From Methyloligella sp. (lineage in GTDB: Bacteria; Pseudomonadota; Alphaproteobacteria; Rhizobiales; HXMU1428-3): a stretch of 64,000 bases of DNA. A program made the position numbers and the translations under genes. Location: contig BQJJ01000001.1 of NCBI GenBank assembly GCA_021604645.1, forward strand, positions 186,001 through 250,000, written 5' to 3'. Below the pieces are notes generated by a model that was not told the origin of the DNA, did no database searches, and saw nothing but the letters and a program-made list of their open reading frames with translations. This document shows, one piece after another, positions 9,380-22,985 of the stretch (its first letter is position 1; the number at the start of each line of letters is the position of its first letter).

Positions 9380-10282
9380 TTAACGCCAGTCAAACTTATA
9401 AGTCAGCCCAACCAATCCGGTGAACTGATTTTCAGTTTCAATAACAGGGCTATCTTCTGCATCACCCAAGAGGCGTGAATACTTCACATTGGCGAATAGT
9501 TTCCAGCTCTGAGACAATTGCAAATCTGTGCCCAAAGAAACAAACACATCCTTAAAACCAGCGTCAGTATCAAAAGCCGCTAAATTAGCGCGAGAGTTCA
9601 GAGATTGCTGAGCCGTCACACCAAAATTTGTTTGGAAATATTCTTCATCAGCGTAAGTCGTGCCGACCTTGGCTTTGATTTTTAAACGCTCGTTTAGAGG
9701 GCGCTCAACACCAGCACTAAACTTAAGAAGATATCCATCTTCATCACCGGTTACTTGTTGATGATACGATGTGCTTAGCGTAAGTTTGCTTGAGTTAACA
9801 TCAAAGCTATAAGCAATAAAACCACCAACAATGAGCCCTTCATCAACATCACCAAGCCCAGCAAGCTTGTCGCCATCATCTTCCTCGCGGCCAAAAGTAT
9901 AACCAGCAAGCGGACCAGCAGATAGGCCGCCCTGGTTTAGAAGCTTAAAGCGCACATCGTCAGCACCGTTGATCTCAACATATTTCTTAAAGAAGGAAAA
10001 TTGGCTATTGCTTGAAAAATCAGGAATGATGACAGGAAAGCCATAAACATCATACTCGTCAGAGCCTTCATATTTCGGCTTAATCAGAGCGCCGCCACCA
10101 ACCCGAACGCCTGACCCAGCTTGTTCAGTAAGGTCAGAAGCTATAGCAGATGAAGTAAAACCAGCCCCAACAATCAGTGATGATGAAAGCAAAGCAGCAC
10201 CAAGAGCTCTAGAACTTTTAGAAACAAGAGCACTTTTAGAAACGAGGTTCAATTCAGAAAGACGCAAGATAGTATTTTTCAT
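9380..10282 (-). CDS. MipA/OmpV family outer membrane protein
   Basis: GVRVGGGALIKPKYEGSDEYDVYGFPVIIPDF...GLVGLTYKFDWR terminal aromatic beta-barrel end. Confidence 0.85.
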   Translation of the reverse strand: MKNTILRLSELNLVSKSALVSKSSRALGAALLSSSLIVGAGFTSSAIASDLTEQAGSGVRVGGGALIKPKYEGSDEYDVYGFPVIIPDFSSNSQFSFFKKYVEINGADDVRFKLLNQGGLSAGPLAGYTFGREEDDGDKLAGLGDVDEGLIVGGFIAYSFDVNSSKLTLSTSYHQQVTGDEDGYLLKFSAGVERPLNERLKIKAKVGTTYADEEYFQTNFGVTAQQSLNSRANLAAFDTDAGFKDVFVSLGTDLQLSQSWKLFANVKYSRLLGDAEDSPVIETENQFTGLVGLTYKFDWR

Positions 10283-10469
10283 AAAAGCAAGCTCCGTAGC
10301 TTTAGATCAATCATATGAGTTGATAAAGACCAGTCAGAATATAACCAGAATAGATGTATATTCTTAACTATAGCTTTCTTTTATGAAGGTCACTTAAAAT
10401 ATACGTGATCCGAGACAATTAAATTTTAACTGTGTCTATCCGGTGGATAAACAACAAAATTGCGAGCTA

Positions 10470-11123
10470 TCACAAGATAGATTGCCCCGTCTTTGCCCAA
10501 TCCGCCATGAAGCCTTCAAGGCCCTTGTCTGTAAGAGGGTGCTTAGCCAGTTGTTTGATTACAGAGCCTGGCACGGTGGCGACATCTGCGCCGATGAGCG
10601 CGCAGCTTTTCACATGATTGATATTGCGAATAGACGCCGCCAAAATCTCGGTGTCAAAATCATAATTGTCATAAATCTCGCGGATTTCTTCAATCAGCTC
10701 CATGCCATCCTGGCCCATATCATCCAAGCGGCCGATAAAAGGAGAGATGTAACTAGCACCAGCTTTTGCCGCCAATAGAGCCTGATTTGCGTTAAAGCAA
10801 AGCGTCACATTCACTTTCGCGCCATCATCAGTCAGCACCTTACAAGCCTTGAGACCATCCATCGTCAAAGGCACTTTGATCGCCACATTAGGTGCAAGCC
10901 CGCGCAGCACCTCAGCTTCTTTAAGCATTGTCACACTATCAAGCGCAGTCACTTCGGCGCTCACTGGTCCTTCAACCACAGAGCAAATTTCTTTGATCAC
11001 ATCAAGAAAGTTTCTGCCAGATTTAGCAATGAGGGAAGGGTTGGTTGTCACCCCGTCAATAAGGCCCGTGTCAGCCAATTCGCCAATTTCTTCAATATCT
11101 GCACTGTCGACGAAAAATTTCAT
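10470..11123 (-). CDS. tal: Transaldolase / fructose-6-phosphate aldolase family
   Basis: [68 protein letters not shown]. Confidence 0.93.
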   Translation of the reverse strand: MKFFVDSADIEEIGELADTGLIDGVTTNPSLIAKSGRNFLDVIKEICSVVEGPVSAEVTALDSVTMLKEAEVLRGLAPNVAIKVPLTMDGLKACKVLTDDGAKVNVTLCFNANQALLAAKAGASYISPFIGRLDDMGQDGMELIEEIREIYDNYDFDTEILAASIRNINHVKSCALIGADVATVPGSVIKQLAKHPLTDKGLEGFMADWAKTGQSIL

Positions 11124-11400
11124 AAAAGACCTCATTCTAAAAATGTGCTGTTTGCTTCATGTCGCAATTCACGAACAAAGCATCTGTATGCAAAGAGAGG
11201 AAAAATAGATGGGGAAAGCCATAAATTTTGTCCCACAATGCCCAAGTCGGATGCTTCACTCATTCATCACTATTCTCAATATCGTCAATTGGGCTGTACG
11301 TCTATTATCTTTTTGATGAAAAGGGGTGATTTATTGATCAGAGAGTTAATTTAAACCACCTCATTTATGAGATTGCCGCTAATCTAAGGAGTGCCGATAG

Positions 11401-13635
11401 GTGGGAGAAACCGTTCCCATATTATTGCCCGTTTTACTCAACCAGACATACGACTACTTGGTTAAAGGAGAAGCTGATTTATTAGCGGACCCAGCACTTG
11501 ATCAAGATTTGTCGTTAAGTCCGGGTGATTTTGTGCGCGTGCCGTTTGGGCGGCAAGAGCGCATCGGCATTGTCTGGCATAAAACCATCGAGCCAATAGA
11601 TGAAAATGGCGTCGTCATCTCAAAGCCGGTTGATCCCTCCAAGCTCAAAGCGGTAATTGATAAAATCGACGTGCCTCCCTTACCTATGGTCTCAATGAAA
11701 TTTGCTGAATGGGTTGCAAATTACACTCTCAGTCCATTAGGCATGGTGCTCCGCATGATGATGAGCGCCAAGCAAGCTTTTCAAACGCCCAAACCAAGAT
11801 TTGGTGTTTCTTTCACCGGCTCAAAACCAGCCAAAATGACACCGGCCAGAGAAAAGGTCTTGAGCGTTCTTACCAATGACTTTGTCTGGACGAAAACAAA
11901 TCTGGCGTCCGAGGCAGGCGTCTCAACTGCGGTAATTGATGGCTTGGTCAAAGCGGGCAGTTTGATGCAAGCAGAACTAGCTCCGGAGACTATGGCAAGA
12001 CCGCGGGCTAATTTCCAGCAACCAGAATTTAAAGAAGAGCAAATCGAAGCCGCTCACAGAATGCGTGGAATAGGTAATTCCCATGCGTTTCAAGTTGGGC
12101 TCCTGGATGGTGTCACCGGCTCAGGTAAAACAGAAGTCTACTTTGAAGCTCTAGCCGGCGCTTTAGAAGCAGGACGTCAGGTGCTGGTTTTGCTGCCAGA
12201 AATTTCCCTGACAAACCAATTTTTAGAACGCTTTAAAACGCGCTTTGGCTGCAAACCAGCCAGTTGGCACTCAGCCATCGGTGAAGGCGAGCGCGCCCGC
12301 ATCTGGCGCGGCGTAGCAAGCGGTGAGGTAAAGGCGGTTATTGGCGCGCGTTCAGCTTTGTTCCTCCCCTATCAAGACTTAGGCCTCGTTGTGGTCGATG
12401 AAGAACACGACGCCGGTTATAAGCAAGAAACCAATGTCATGTATCACGCTAGAGACATGGCCGTGGTGAGAGGTTCTATTGGGAAATGCGGTGTTGTCTT
12501 AGCGTCCGCCACACCATCTCTTGAAAGCTTGGTCAACGCAGAGCAAGGCCGCTATGCTCACATCAAACTGCGCACTCGCTTTTATGGGGCCGAGTTGCCT
12601 GAGATGACAGCAATAGACATGAAAAAAGACCCGCCAGATCGCGGCAAGTGGCTCAGCCCTCGTCTGGTCGCAGCGGTAAATGAAACCTTGGCCAAAGGCG
12701 AGCAAAGCCTGCTCTTCCTCAATAGGCGAGGTTATGCACCTTTAACGCTCTGTCGCTCATGTGGCTATAGACTTCAATGCCCGCAATGTACGAGTTGGTT
12801 GGTCGAGCATAAACATAAAGGCACTCTCTCATGCCACCATTGTGGCTTTAAGCTGCATAAACCAAAAGCATGCCCCAAATGCGAAACCGAAGACAGCATG
12901 ATCCCGTGCGGGCCAGGCGTTGAGCGCATTGCAGAAGAAGTGAGAGAAACATTTCCCGAAGCGCGTCAGGCAATATTGTCCTCAGACTTGGTGCCGAATA
13001 TAACAGCGCTGCGAGAGGTGTTAGAGACCATCCACTCCGGCGAGGCCAATATTATCATCGGCACTCAAATCGTAGCCAAAGGTCACAATTTCCCGCTTCT
13101 CGCCACCGTCGGCATTGTAGATGGTGATATCGGCCTGCAAGGCTCAGGTGACCCAAGAGCAGCAGAGCGCACGTTTCAATTGCTCCACCAAGTCTCTGGC
13201 CGCGCTGGGCGAATGGGCACAGAAGGCAGAGGCTTTGTCCAAACTTACATGCCAGACCACCCGGTGATGGCCGCCATCTTGTCAGGTGACAGAGACGAGT
13301 TCGCCATGCGCGAAACTCAAGCAAGAGAAATGCTCACCTATCCACCCTTTGGGCGGTTGGTTGCATTAATCGTAACCGGAAAAGAAAAACAAATAACAGA
13401 ACTCTATGCCAGAGAAGTCGCCAAACGGGCGCCCCGAAGTGACAAAGTCAAAGTCGTCGGCCCCGTAGAAGCACCGCTCGCCGTCATTAGAGGGAGATAC
13501 CGCTTCCGACTGCTCGCCAAGGCCCCGCGAGAAATCGACATCCAACAATACCTCCGCCACTGGCAAGCCGTCCTCCCAAAACCTCAGGGAGACTTAAGGC
13601 TTACCGTCGATATCGATCCTTATAATTTTTTGTGA
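11401..13635 (+). CDS. priA: Primosomal protein N' (replication restart helicase)
   Basis: DGVTGSGKTEVYFEAL; VVDEEHDAGYKQE; zinc-binding CRSCGYRLQCPQC; GTQIVAKGHNFP; GTG start. Confidence 0.96.
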   Translation: MGETVPILLPVLLNQTYDYLVKGEADLLADPALDQDLSLSPGDFVRVPFGRQERIGIVWHKTIEPIDENGVVISKPVDPSKLKAVIDKIDVPPLPMVSMKFAEWVANYTLSPLGMVLRMMMSAKQAFQTPKPRFGVSFTGSKPAKMTPAREKVLSVLTNDFVWTKTNLASEAGVSTAVIDGLVKAGSLMQAELAPETMARPRANFQQPEFKEEQIEAAHRMRGIGNSHAFQVGLLDGVTGSGKTEVYFEALAGALEAGRQVLVLLPEISLTNQFLERFKTRFGCKPASWHSAIGEGERARIWRGVASGEVKAVIGARSALFLPYQDLGLVVVDEEHDAGYKQETNVMYHARDMAVVRGSIGKCGVVLASATPSLESLVNAEQGRYAHIKLRTRFYGAELPEMTAIDMKKDPPDRGKWLSPRLVAAVNETLAKGEQSLLFLNRRGYAPLTLCRSCGYRLQCPQCTSWLVEHKHKGTLSCHHCGFKLHKPKACPKCETEDSMIPCGPGVERIAEEVRETFPEARQAILSSDLVPNITALREVLETIHSGEANIIIGTQIVAKGHNFPLLATVGIVDGDIGLQGSGDPRAAERTFQLLHQVSGRAGRMGTEGRGFVQTYMPDHPVMAAILSGDRDEFAMRETQAREMLTYPPFGRLVALIVTGKEKQITELYAREVAKRAPRSDKVKVVGPVEAPLAVIRGRYRFRLLAKAPREIDIQQYLRHWQAVLPKPQGDLRLTVDIDPYNFL

Positions 13636-14013
13636 TTACCCCAAATAAACCCCACAAAACCCAAGCACCCCAATCGGTACCAAAACGGTCCATTGTCCAA
13701 ATTGCAATGGATTGAGCCTATGCACCACAATCATCACCAAACTCCACAAACCATAAAGCAGCATCAAAGTAGAAACTGCTAAAATGAGATCAGTTGAAAG
13801 CGGTGAATAAAGATGCAGGGAAAAGACGGCAGCAATCAGCGCCAGCGATATGGTCACCAAATGCCAACAATAATAGTTAGTGAACTGGCAGGTTTTGCTA
13901 AGCTCATTCGAGCGAAGTAAAGGCCGTGCAACTTCTTTCCCACCCATAAAGAAATGTAAAACTAAGGCAAAGTGCGAAAGCACCGCCGCAATAACAAAAT
14001 AAATATTCATCAA
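13636..14013 (-). CDS. Hypothetical small integral membrane protein
   Basis: Four predicted hydrophobic segments in 125 aa. Confidence 0.65.
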   Translation of the reverse strand: MMNIYFVIAAVLSHFALVLHFFMGGKEVARPLLRSNELSKTCQFTNYYCWHLVTISLALIAAVFSLHLYSPLSTDLILAVSTLMLLYGLWSLVMIVVHRLNPLQFGQWTVLVPIGVLGFCGVYLG

Positions 14014-14016
14014 ACC

Positions 14017-15303
14017 CTACTTCCTATCATATGTCAGTGGGTTAGCATTGATGCAATTATTTTCCTTCGTTCTCAAACTTTGTAATGAGAGCTGATTTGG
14101 ATAAGCGCATAAATGTTGGTAAGCCGTCTCCAATACGTAATCTGTGTCAGCTTTACCAAGCCCTTTTGCTTTAGCGTCAGCTGCAATAGTCGTGAGGGAC
14201 GGGCAATTGGCATAAGGCCAGTTTGGAGGTGTAATTAGGTTTCCGGTGATCGGTTGGCGTTGTGAAATTGTGCCAGTGCGACCATAGGCAAAAGGGTAGT
14301 TAGGGTGAGTTTTTTTGAATGCTCGAATGGTATCCATATTGTTGGTTTCAGCCGCAGTTATTGCACCAAGCGTAATAAATCCAGGATTAACATTCACCGT
14401 ATCAAAAATGTTTGGCAGTTGTTTTAGTGTCGTGATGCTCCAGGCATGAGGCACCACATCATTTGTATTATTAATGACGTTCAAACTGTCACCAGTAAAC
14501 TGCCCATTAATATAAGCTGCAAAAACCTTATCTCCGGGTGTAGCACCAGCAAAGGCAAAGACTTTAAGTGTGACCCGGTTAAAAGGATCCCATGTGCTGC
14601 GATGGTTTTTCAACCATAAGGCCAATGTAGGCGCAAGAGCCCCGCCAAGACTATGACCGGTAACATATACCGTCGAAGCTTGGGGAATGCTCCCAACTTG
14701 GGCTAGAAAATTTACCAGAGTGCGGGGCGCGCGTAGCTGCTGTAAATTTCTTAAATAACTGACCCCTAAATTAGTGCCCTCATTGACAAAGCCACCGTGA
14801 AGGCCAAACGGCCAGGCTTGAGGCGTGATGTTGGCATCTTCCACACACCAATCATAACCAGAAGCCGGGTTGGTTCCAGCAACTGAAATAGCATAAGTGT
14901 TTTCATTATTCTTTTTTGCAACAAACATCGTGTTGGCAGGAACAGGTTGTTTCGCAGGCGGAAAAAGAGCACCGCAAATCCCTGAGCCAGATTTCTGCTT
15001 TAAAATAAGTTCAGGTCCCCAGACGACTTTCCAGTTATTATTCAAGGCAGAAGCGATAGGTAATAAGCATGCAACTCGTTTAGCTGTCGTTGCGGTCACT
15101 GGCCCAATAGTTCCTTCTAATCCGGAAGACATACCAGCTGTAATGGCAAGAGAGAGCATTTCCTGTGTGGTTTTGCAATCTTTGATACTTGTGGGACAAC
15201 CAGATTGCGCTAACACTGAAGAAGCTAAATTTAAAGAACTCGCTAAAAACACAATCAAACATAGAGAAGCTTTAACAAAAAACTCAAAAACCGCCTTAAA
15301 CAT
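14017..15303 (-). CDS. Secreted lipase (class 3)-like protein
   Basis: Signal peptide; VYVTGHSLGGALAPTLALWL nucleophile elbow. Confidence 0.8.
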   Translation of the reverse strand: MFKAVFEFFVKASLCLIVFLASSLNLASSVLAQSGCPTSIKDCKTTQEMLSLAITAGMSSGLEGTIGPVTATTAKRVACLLPIASALNNNWKVVWGPELILKQKSGSGICGALFPPAKQPVPANTMFVAKKNNENTYAISVAGTNPASGYDWCVEDANITPQAWPFGLHGGFVNEGTNLGVSYLRNLQQLRAPRTLVNFLAQVGSIPQASTVYVTGHSLGGALAPTLALWLKNHRSTWDPFNRVTLKVFAFAGATPGDKVFAAYINGQFTGDSLNVINNTNDVVPHAWSITTLKQLPNIFDTVNVNPGFITLGAITAAETNNMDTIRAFKKTHPNYPFAYGRTGTISQRQPITGNLITPPNWPYANCPSLTTIAADAKAKGLGKADTDYVLETAYQHLCAYPNQLSLQSLRTKENNCINANPLTYDRK

Positions 15304-15501
15304 AGTGTCGCTCCAATTTAATAATATGGGTTAAGTCTATAGATTGGTTTGGGGTTAGTTGGTAGATTTAGGCATGTTAATTTAAATAAAACCGTAGTCA
15401 ATGAACTATTGGTTCGTGATCTGACTGCTTTGTTTTAAGTTAAAGATAATACTGTACTGTATTCGAAGCTTTGTTTGTTAAATTTATCCTGAGGGCTTTA
15501 A

Positions 15502-16215
15502 GTGGAAATACCTTACGCATTCATAATCGCAGTTCTCCTGCTTGGTCTCATCCCGGGTCCAAATGTTGGTGTCATTGTTGGCTTGAGCCTCACCAAGGGC
15601 TGGCGTACTGGATTGATGGCAGTCTCTGGAACATCCGCCGGGCTGGCCATTCAATTGCTTATTGTTAGCATTGTCACCTCCGCCCTGGCAGGTCAAATAG
15701 CTAATTTTCTTTTCATTCTGAGATGGGCCGGTGTTGCCTACTTACTTTTTCTGGCTATATCAGCACTAAAAGCTGCAATTAATGAAAGCTCAAAAGAGGC
15801 GAGTAATTCAGTAGGAAATAAAAATCAAAAAACCAAGTCGCTAGAAAATGGTGGAAAATCAATTGATGACTCAGATGAGCCGATAATTAATCCGCAATTT
15901 TCTACACAAGGGTTTTTAGAAGGAATTCTTGTCGCACTTATTAACCCCAAAACCTTCCTTTTTAAAGCAGCCTTTCTTCCGCAATTTATCCAAACTACAG
16001 ATGGTTTCAACAGCGGGGTAGGGCAAACTGTCCTTGAACAATTCATGATCCTGAGCTTGCTCTACCTGTTGATTTTGGCAGCAATAGACTGTTGTTGGGT
16101 GGTTTTTGCGAGTTTCATGAGAAAACTACTGAGAAAATATAAGGGGTATTTGGGGGTGTTTAGCGCGGCATGCCTCTTTGCGTCTGCGGCAATAATAGCG
16201 ACAATCCGCAGATAG
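15502..16215 (+). CDS. LysE/RhtB family translocator
   Basis: LLGLIPGPNVGVIVGLSLTKGWRTGLMAVSGTSAGL; GTG start. Confidence 0.8.
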   Translation: MEIPYAFIIAVLLLGLIPGPNVGVIVGLSLTKGWRTGLMAVSGTSAGLAIQLLIVSIVTSALAGQIANFLFILRWAGVAYLLFLAISALKAAINESSKEASNSVGNKNQKTKSLENGGKSIDDSDEPIINPQFSTQGFLEGILVALINPKTFLFKAAFLPQFIQTTDGFNSGVGQTVLEQFMILSLLYLLILAAIDCCWVVFASFMRKLLRKYKGYLGVFSAACLFASAAIIATIRR

Positions 16216-16511
16216 AGCTTCGTATTTTTAAGGTGAACTTAAGGCGTAAAAACGTCGCATTTCCACTGCTCTAAAAGGTGGGAAAATCGCAGGTAAGCCT
16301 CAATATAGCTGTTAATTTGATAATTTATACGAATAATTCGCACCTGGAGAGTTGCGTTATCAAATTCCGTATGCTAGAGCAAGCCGAACTTTGGATATGA
16401 CTAGCCAAGCTGCTAGATCTAGATTTTCTCAAAGTTCAGAAAAGAATAATAACCGGCGACACGAAAGATACTCTTTTGTGTGAGCCCCTTTTGGCGAGGC
16501 GAAGCATTTCA

Positions 16512-17071
16512 GTGGCAGGTGAAACCTCTATTGTTGCAGGAATGGCAGGGCGCTATGCGACAGCGCTTTTTGAACTTGCACGCGAAAATAACCAGCTTGA
16601 TCAAGTCTCAGGTGATTTGAACAAGTTTAAGGCAATGCTTGAAGAAAGCACTGATCTACAAAGATTAGTTGAAAGCCCGGTTTTTAGCGCTGAAACGCAA
16701 GAACAAGCCATTGCAGCACTCCTAAAAAAGGCCGACTTTGGACCAATCACTGAAAAGTTTTTCAGTGTAGTAACTGGTAATCGTCGGCTTGATGCAATTA
16801 CAAATATCATAAGAGATTTTGGCAAACTTCTAAGCGATCATCGCGGTGAAGTAACAGCAGAAGCAACAAGTGCTTCTGAGCTCAACGAAGAGCAACAAAC
16901 CAAACTCAGAGCCGCATTGAAAGACATTGCCGGCCAAGATATCGAACTAATCACGAAAGTGGATCCAGCTATCCTTGGTGGACTGATTGTAAAAATCGGA
17001 TCGCGCCAAATTGATGATTCACTTAGAACCAAATTAAACAATATGAAAACGCGCATGAAAGAGGTCGGCTG

Positions 17072-17072
<1 letters not shown>
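16512..17072 (+). CDS. atpH: F1 ATP synthase delta subunit
   Basis: [23 protein letters not shown]...[29 protein letters not shown] overlap with atpA. Confidence 0.95.
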
Positions 17073-18616
<1,544 letters not shown>

Positions 18617-18678
18617 GATGTCCTAAAATTCATCAATGAGATGAAACCTAGGATACTTAAAAGGAGTGTGACGGCCCA

Positions 18679-19563
18679 ATGGCGAGCCTGAAGGACTTAC
18701 GAAACAGGATCTCAAGCGTTAAATCTACGCAAAAGATCACAAAGGCTATGCAGATGGTAGCTGCCGCTAAATTGCGCCGTGCGCAAGAAGCAGCAGAAGC
18801 CGCACGGCCTTATGCCGAGCGCATGGATGATGTGCTGAGCAATCTTGGAAAGACTTATAAGTCAGCCGAGAATGCCTCTCCTTATCTCATCGGTACAGGT
18901 AAAGATGATGTGCAGTTGCTCGTAGTAGCAACAGCAGAACGTGGTCTTTGCGGTGGTTTTAACTCAAACATTGCCAAGTTGGCGCGCCTAGAGGCACGCC
19001 GTCTTTTAAAAGAAGGCAAAGAGGTTAAAATCTTATGCGTCGGCTCAAAAGGTTATGATGCGTTAAAAAACGAGTTTGCAGATCAAATCATTGATCAAGT
19101 TTCACTTAAGGAAGTGAAGAAACTCGGATTTTCAGACGCTCATTCAATTGCAACAAGAGTTATCAGCATGTTTGATGCGGGTGACGTTGATGTAGTGAAA
19201 TTGTACTTCTCTGAGTTTGGCTCTGTTATTAGCCAAACCCCAACAGAGCTTCAGCTAATCCCTGCAAGTTTTGATGAAGATGAAGACGATGATGCAACAT
19301 CGGACAATGTTGCAAATGATTATGAACCAAGCGAAGAAGAAATTCTCGATGATCTTTTGCCGCGCAATATTGCAACGCAAATTTTCCGCGGGCTTCTAGA
19401 AAATGCTGCATCTGAGCAGGGAGCTCGTATGAGCGCCATGGACAATGCAACACGTAATGCTGGTGACATGATTGATCGGTTAACACAAGAATATAACCGC
19501 TCACGTCAAGCGCAGATTACTAAAGAGTTGATTGAAATTATTTCGGGCGCTGAAGCGCTTTAA
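18679..19563 (+). CDS. atpG: F1 ATP synthase gamma subunit
   Basis: [36 protein letters not shown]. Confidence 0.98.
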   Translation: MASLKDLRNRISSVKSTQKITKAMQMVAAAKLRRAQEAAEAARPYAERMDDVLSNLGKTYKSAENASPYLIGTGKDDVQLLVVATAERGLCGGFNSNIAKLARLEARRLLKEGKEVKILCVGSKGYDALKNEFADQIIDQVSLKEVKKLGFSDAHSIATRVISMFDAGDVDVVKLYFSEFGSVISQTPTELQLIPASFDEDEDDDATSDNVANDYEPSEEEILDDLLPRNIATQIFRGLLENAASEQGARMSAMDNATRNAGDMIDRLTQEYNRSRQAQITKELIEIISGAEAL

Positions 19564-19658
19564 TATTTTTAGTTTAGAAGGCTTGGCTTTCTTAAATTAA
19601 AAATATGTAAATTAAAAATTTAGGTTTTGGTTTTCAAAAAAGATCAAAGCAAAGTTAA

Positions 19659-21101
<1,443 letters not shown>

Positions 21102-21124
21102 CTTTTAAAATGAGGTAAAGCCAT

Positions 21125-21514
21125 ATGGCTGATACATTTAAATTCGAGCTAGTATCTCCAGAGCGTCTCCTTGTTTCACAAGATGTGAAATCAGTGCGCG
21201 TCCCTGGTGATGAAGGGGATTACCTCGTTTTGCCTGATCACTCACCATTAATGTCGACCTTGCGTCCAGGCATTTTGGTTGTAGATAGTGAAGACGGTGA
21301 AAAGAGTTATTTCGTCAAAGGTGGCTTTGCTGACACCGGCTCAAACAGCCTAACTATTCTGGCTGAGCTAGCTGTGACATTAGATGATATGTCTTCTGAT
21401 GATAAAGCAGCTCAAATCGCTGAAGCAAAACAGGCAGCAGATGAAGCAACAGACGACCTGCTCATCCGTCATTGCAATGAGACAGTCGCTTGCCTTGAAG
21501 GCGCTGCTCACTAA
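21125..21514 (+). CDS. atpC: F1 ATP synthase epsilon subunit
   Basis: FKFELVSPERLLVSQDVKSVRVPGDEGDYLVLPDHSPLMSTLRPG. Confidence 0.95.
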   Translation: MADTFKFELVSPERLLVSQDVKSVRVPGDEGDYLVLPDHSPLMSTLRPGILVVDSEDGEKSYFVKGGFADTGSNSLTILAELAVTLDDMSSDDKAAQIAEAKQAADEATDDLLIRHCNETVACLEGAAH

Positions 21515-21540
21515 GCTCCAAGCTAAGAAGCATTTAATAC

Positions 21541-21573
21541 AAAAAGCCCGCTCAGTGATGAGCGGGCTTTTTT
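21541..21573 (+). terminator. Rho-independent terminator of atp operon
   Basis: aaaaagcccgctcaGTGAtgagcgggctttttt. Confidence 0.92.
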
Positions 21574-21580
21574 ATTAACT

Positions 21581-21796
21581 TTATCTCTCCTTAAATTTTG
21601 TTACTCCATTCTTCACAACTGTAGCCGGTAGAATGCTACGATTTAATCGTTTACGGGTAATCTTGCTTTTTCGAGCATGGGTCTTGGTAAATTTATGTAG
21701 CTCTGAACTGGTTAAAAGGTGCACTTCACCATCTAGTAAGTCTTTAATTGCAATGTTCTTTGTCATATCTCTCTTTCTTTCAAATACAATTTTCAT
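21581..21796 (-). CDS. Small basic hypothetical protein
   Basis: 71-aa ORF, MKIVFERKRDMTKNIAIKDLLDGEVHLLTSSELHKFTKTHARKSKITRKRLNRSILPATVV; single ORF without antisense competitor of comparable quality. Confidence 0.4.
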   Translation of the reverse strand: MKIVFERKRDMTKNIAIKDLLDGEVHLLTSSELHKFTKTHARKSKITRKRLNRSILPATVVKNGVTKFKER

Positions 21797-21926
21797 CGTC
21801 TATGTAATAGATGTGGGGAGAGATAAAGAATAATACCAATAGAATATCTCTGATAGTTAGATAGATTCCATCAATCAAAAAAGTAATATTTTGCAATCAT
21901 ATCTATTAGGTGGCAATCTAACTTGA

Positions 21927-22862
21927 ATGGCTTTGGAGGAAGAAATGACAACCTTGCGTCAGTTAGAATATTTAATTGCTATTGATGAGTTGCGTCATTT
22001 TCATAAAGCCGCGCACAGAGTAGGTGTCACGCAACCAACCTTAAGTGCGCAGATAAAAGCACTTGAACAAAACTTAGGTGTATTGCTCGTTGAGAGAAGC
22101 AGGACATCTGTATTTTTAACTGAAGCAGGAGAGCGGGTTTTAATTCTTGCAAAAAGAATTATGAATGACGTTCAGGAAATCCATGAGACTGCAGATACAA
22201 TCTCTCGTGAATTTGCAGGTACAATCAGATTAGGTGTCTCACCAACAATTGGCCCCTATCTATTGCCCCACGTTATTCCAGGGTTACATAAAGCTTATAA
22301 AGATTTAAAACTTTACGTCCGAGAAGTTATACCAGCCTATATGCCAAATGATTTAGTGGATGGAAAATACGACATTCTCCTAACAACAACGCCGGTGTTA
22401 GGCTCTGGCATTCATTCTTTGCCATTGTTTCGAGAACCTCTTTATCTTGCAGTTCCAGCTGACACAGAGTTAGCTAGGGCCGAAAAAATTGAGCGAAAAC
22501 ATCTAAAAGGACAATCTATTCTAACTTTGGAAACAGGGCATCAACTTCATCAACAAGTCGTTTCCATTTGCGAAGAGTTTGGTGCAAAATTGCTCAGCGA
22601 TTATGAAGGCACAAGCCTGGATACCATTCGTCAAATGGTTGGAATGGGAATGGGCTTATCCATCCTGCCAGGACTTTACGTAAACTCTGAATTAAGGAAA
22701 GATAAGACAGTGGTCGTTCGTGAGTTAAAGAGCCGCAAATTATATCGAACAGTTGGCCTAGCATGGCGGGAAAACACATTAAAAACAGTAGAATATGAAA
22801 TATTAGCAAAGTTTAAGAGAACAGCTATCAAACAAAAATTTCCTGATTTTATGATCATTTAA
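21927..22862 (+). CDS. LysR-family regulator, OxyR-like
   Basis: MTTLRQLEYLIAIDELRHFHKAAHRVGVTQPTLSAQIKALEQNLGVLLVERSR; TSLDTIRQMVGMGMGLSILPGL. Confidence 0.88.
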   Translation: MALEEEMTTLRQLEYLIAIDELRHFHKAAHRVGVTQPTLSAQIKALEQNLGVLLVERSRTSVFLTEAGERVLILAKRIMNDVQEIHETADTISREFAGTIRLGVSPTIGPYLLPHVIPGLHKAYKDLKLYVREVIPAYMPNDLVDGKYDILLTTTPVLGSGIHSLPLFREPLYLAVPADTELARAEKIERKHLKGQSILTLETGHQLHQQVVSICEEFGAKLLSDYEGTSLDTIRQMVGMGMGLSILPGLYVNSELRKDKTVVVRELKSRKLYRTVGLAWRENTLKTVEYEILAKFKRTAIKQKFPDFMII

Positions 22863-22985
22863 TTTTTCAATCTGGGGAGTACATTATTTCTGAAGATGTT
22901 TTGAACCGAACTAGTATCAACGACGTCATACAAATAAGAATAATCTGAGATGATATAAGTAGCTAGCTACAAAAAAGAGCAAAAA

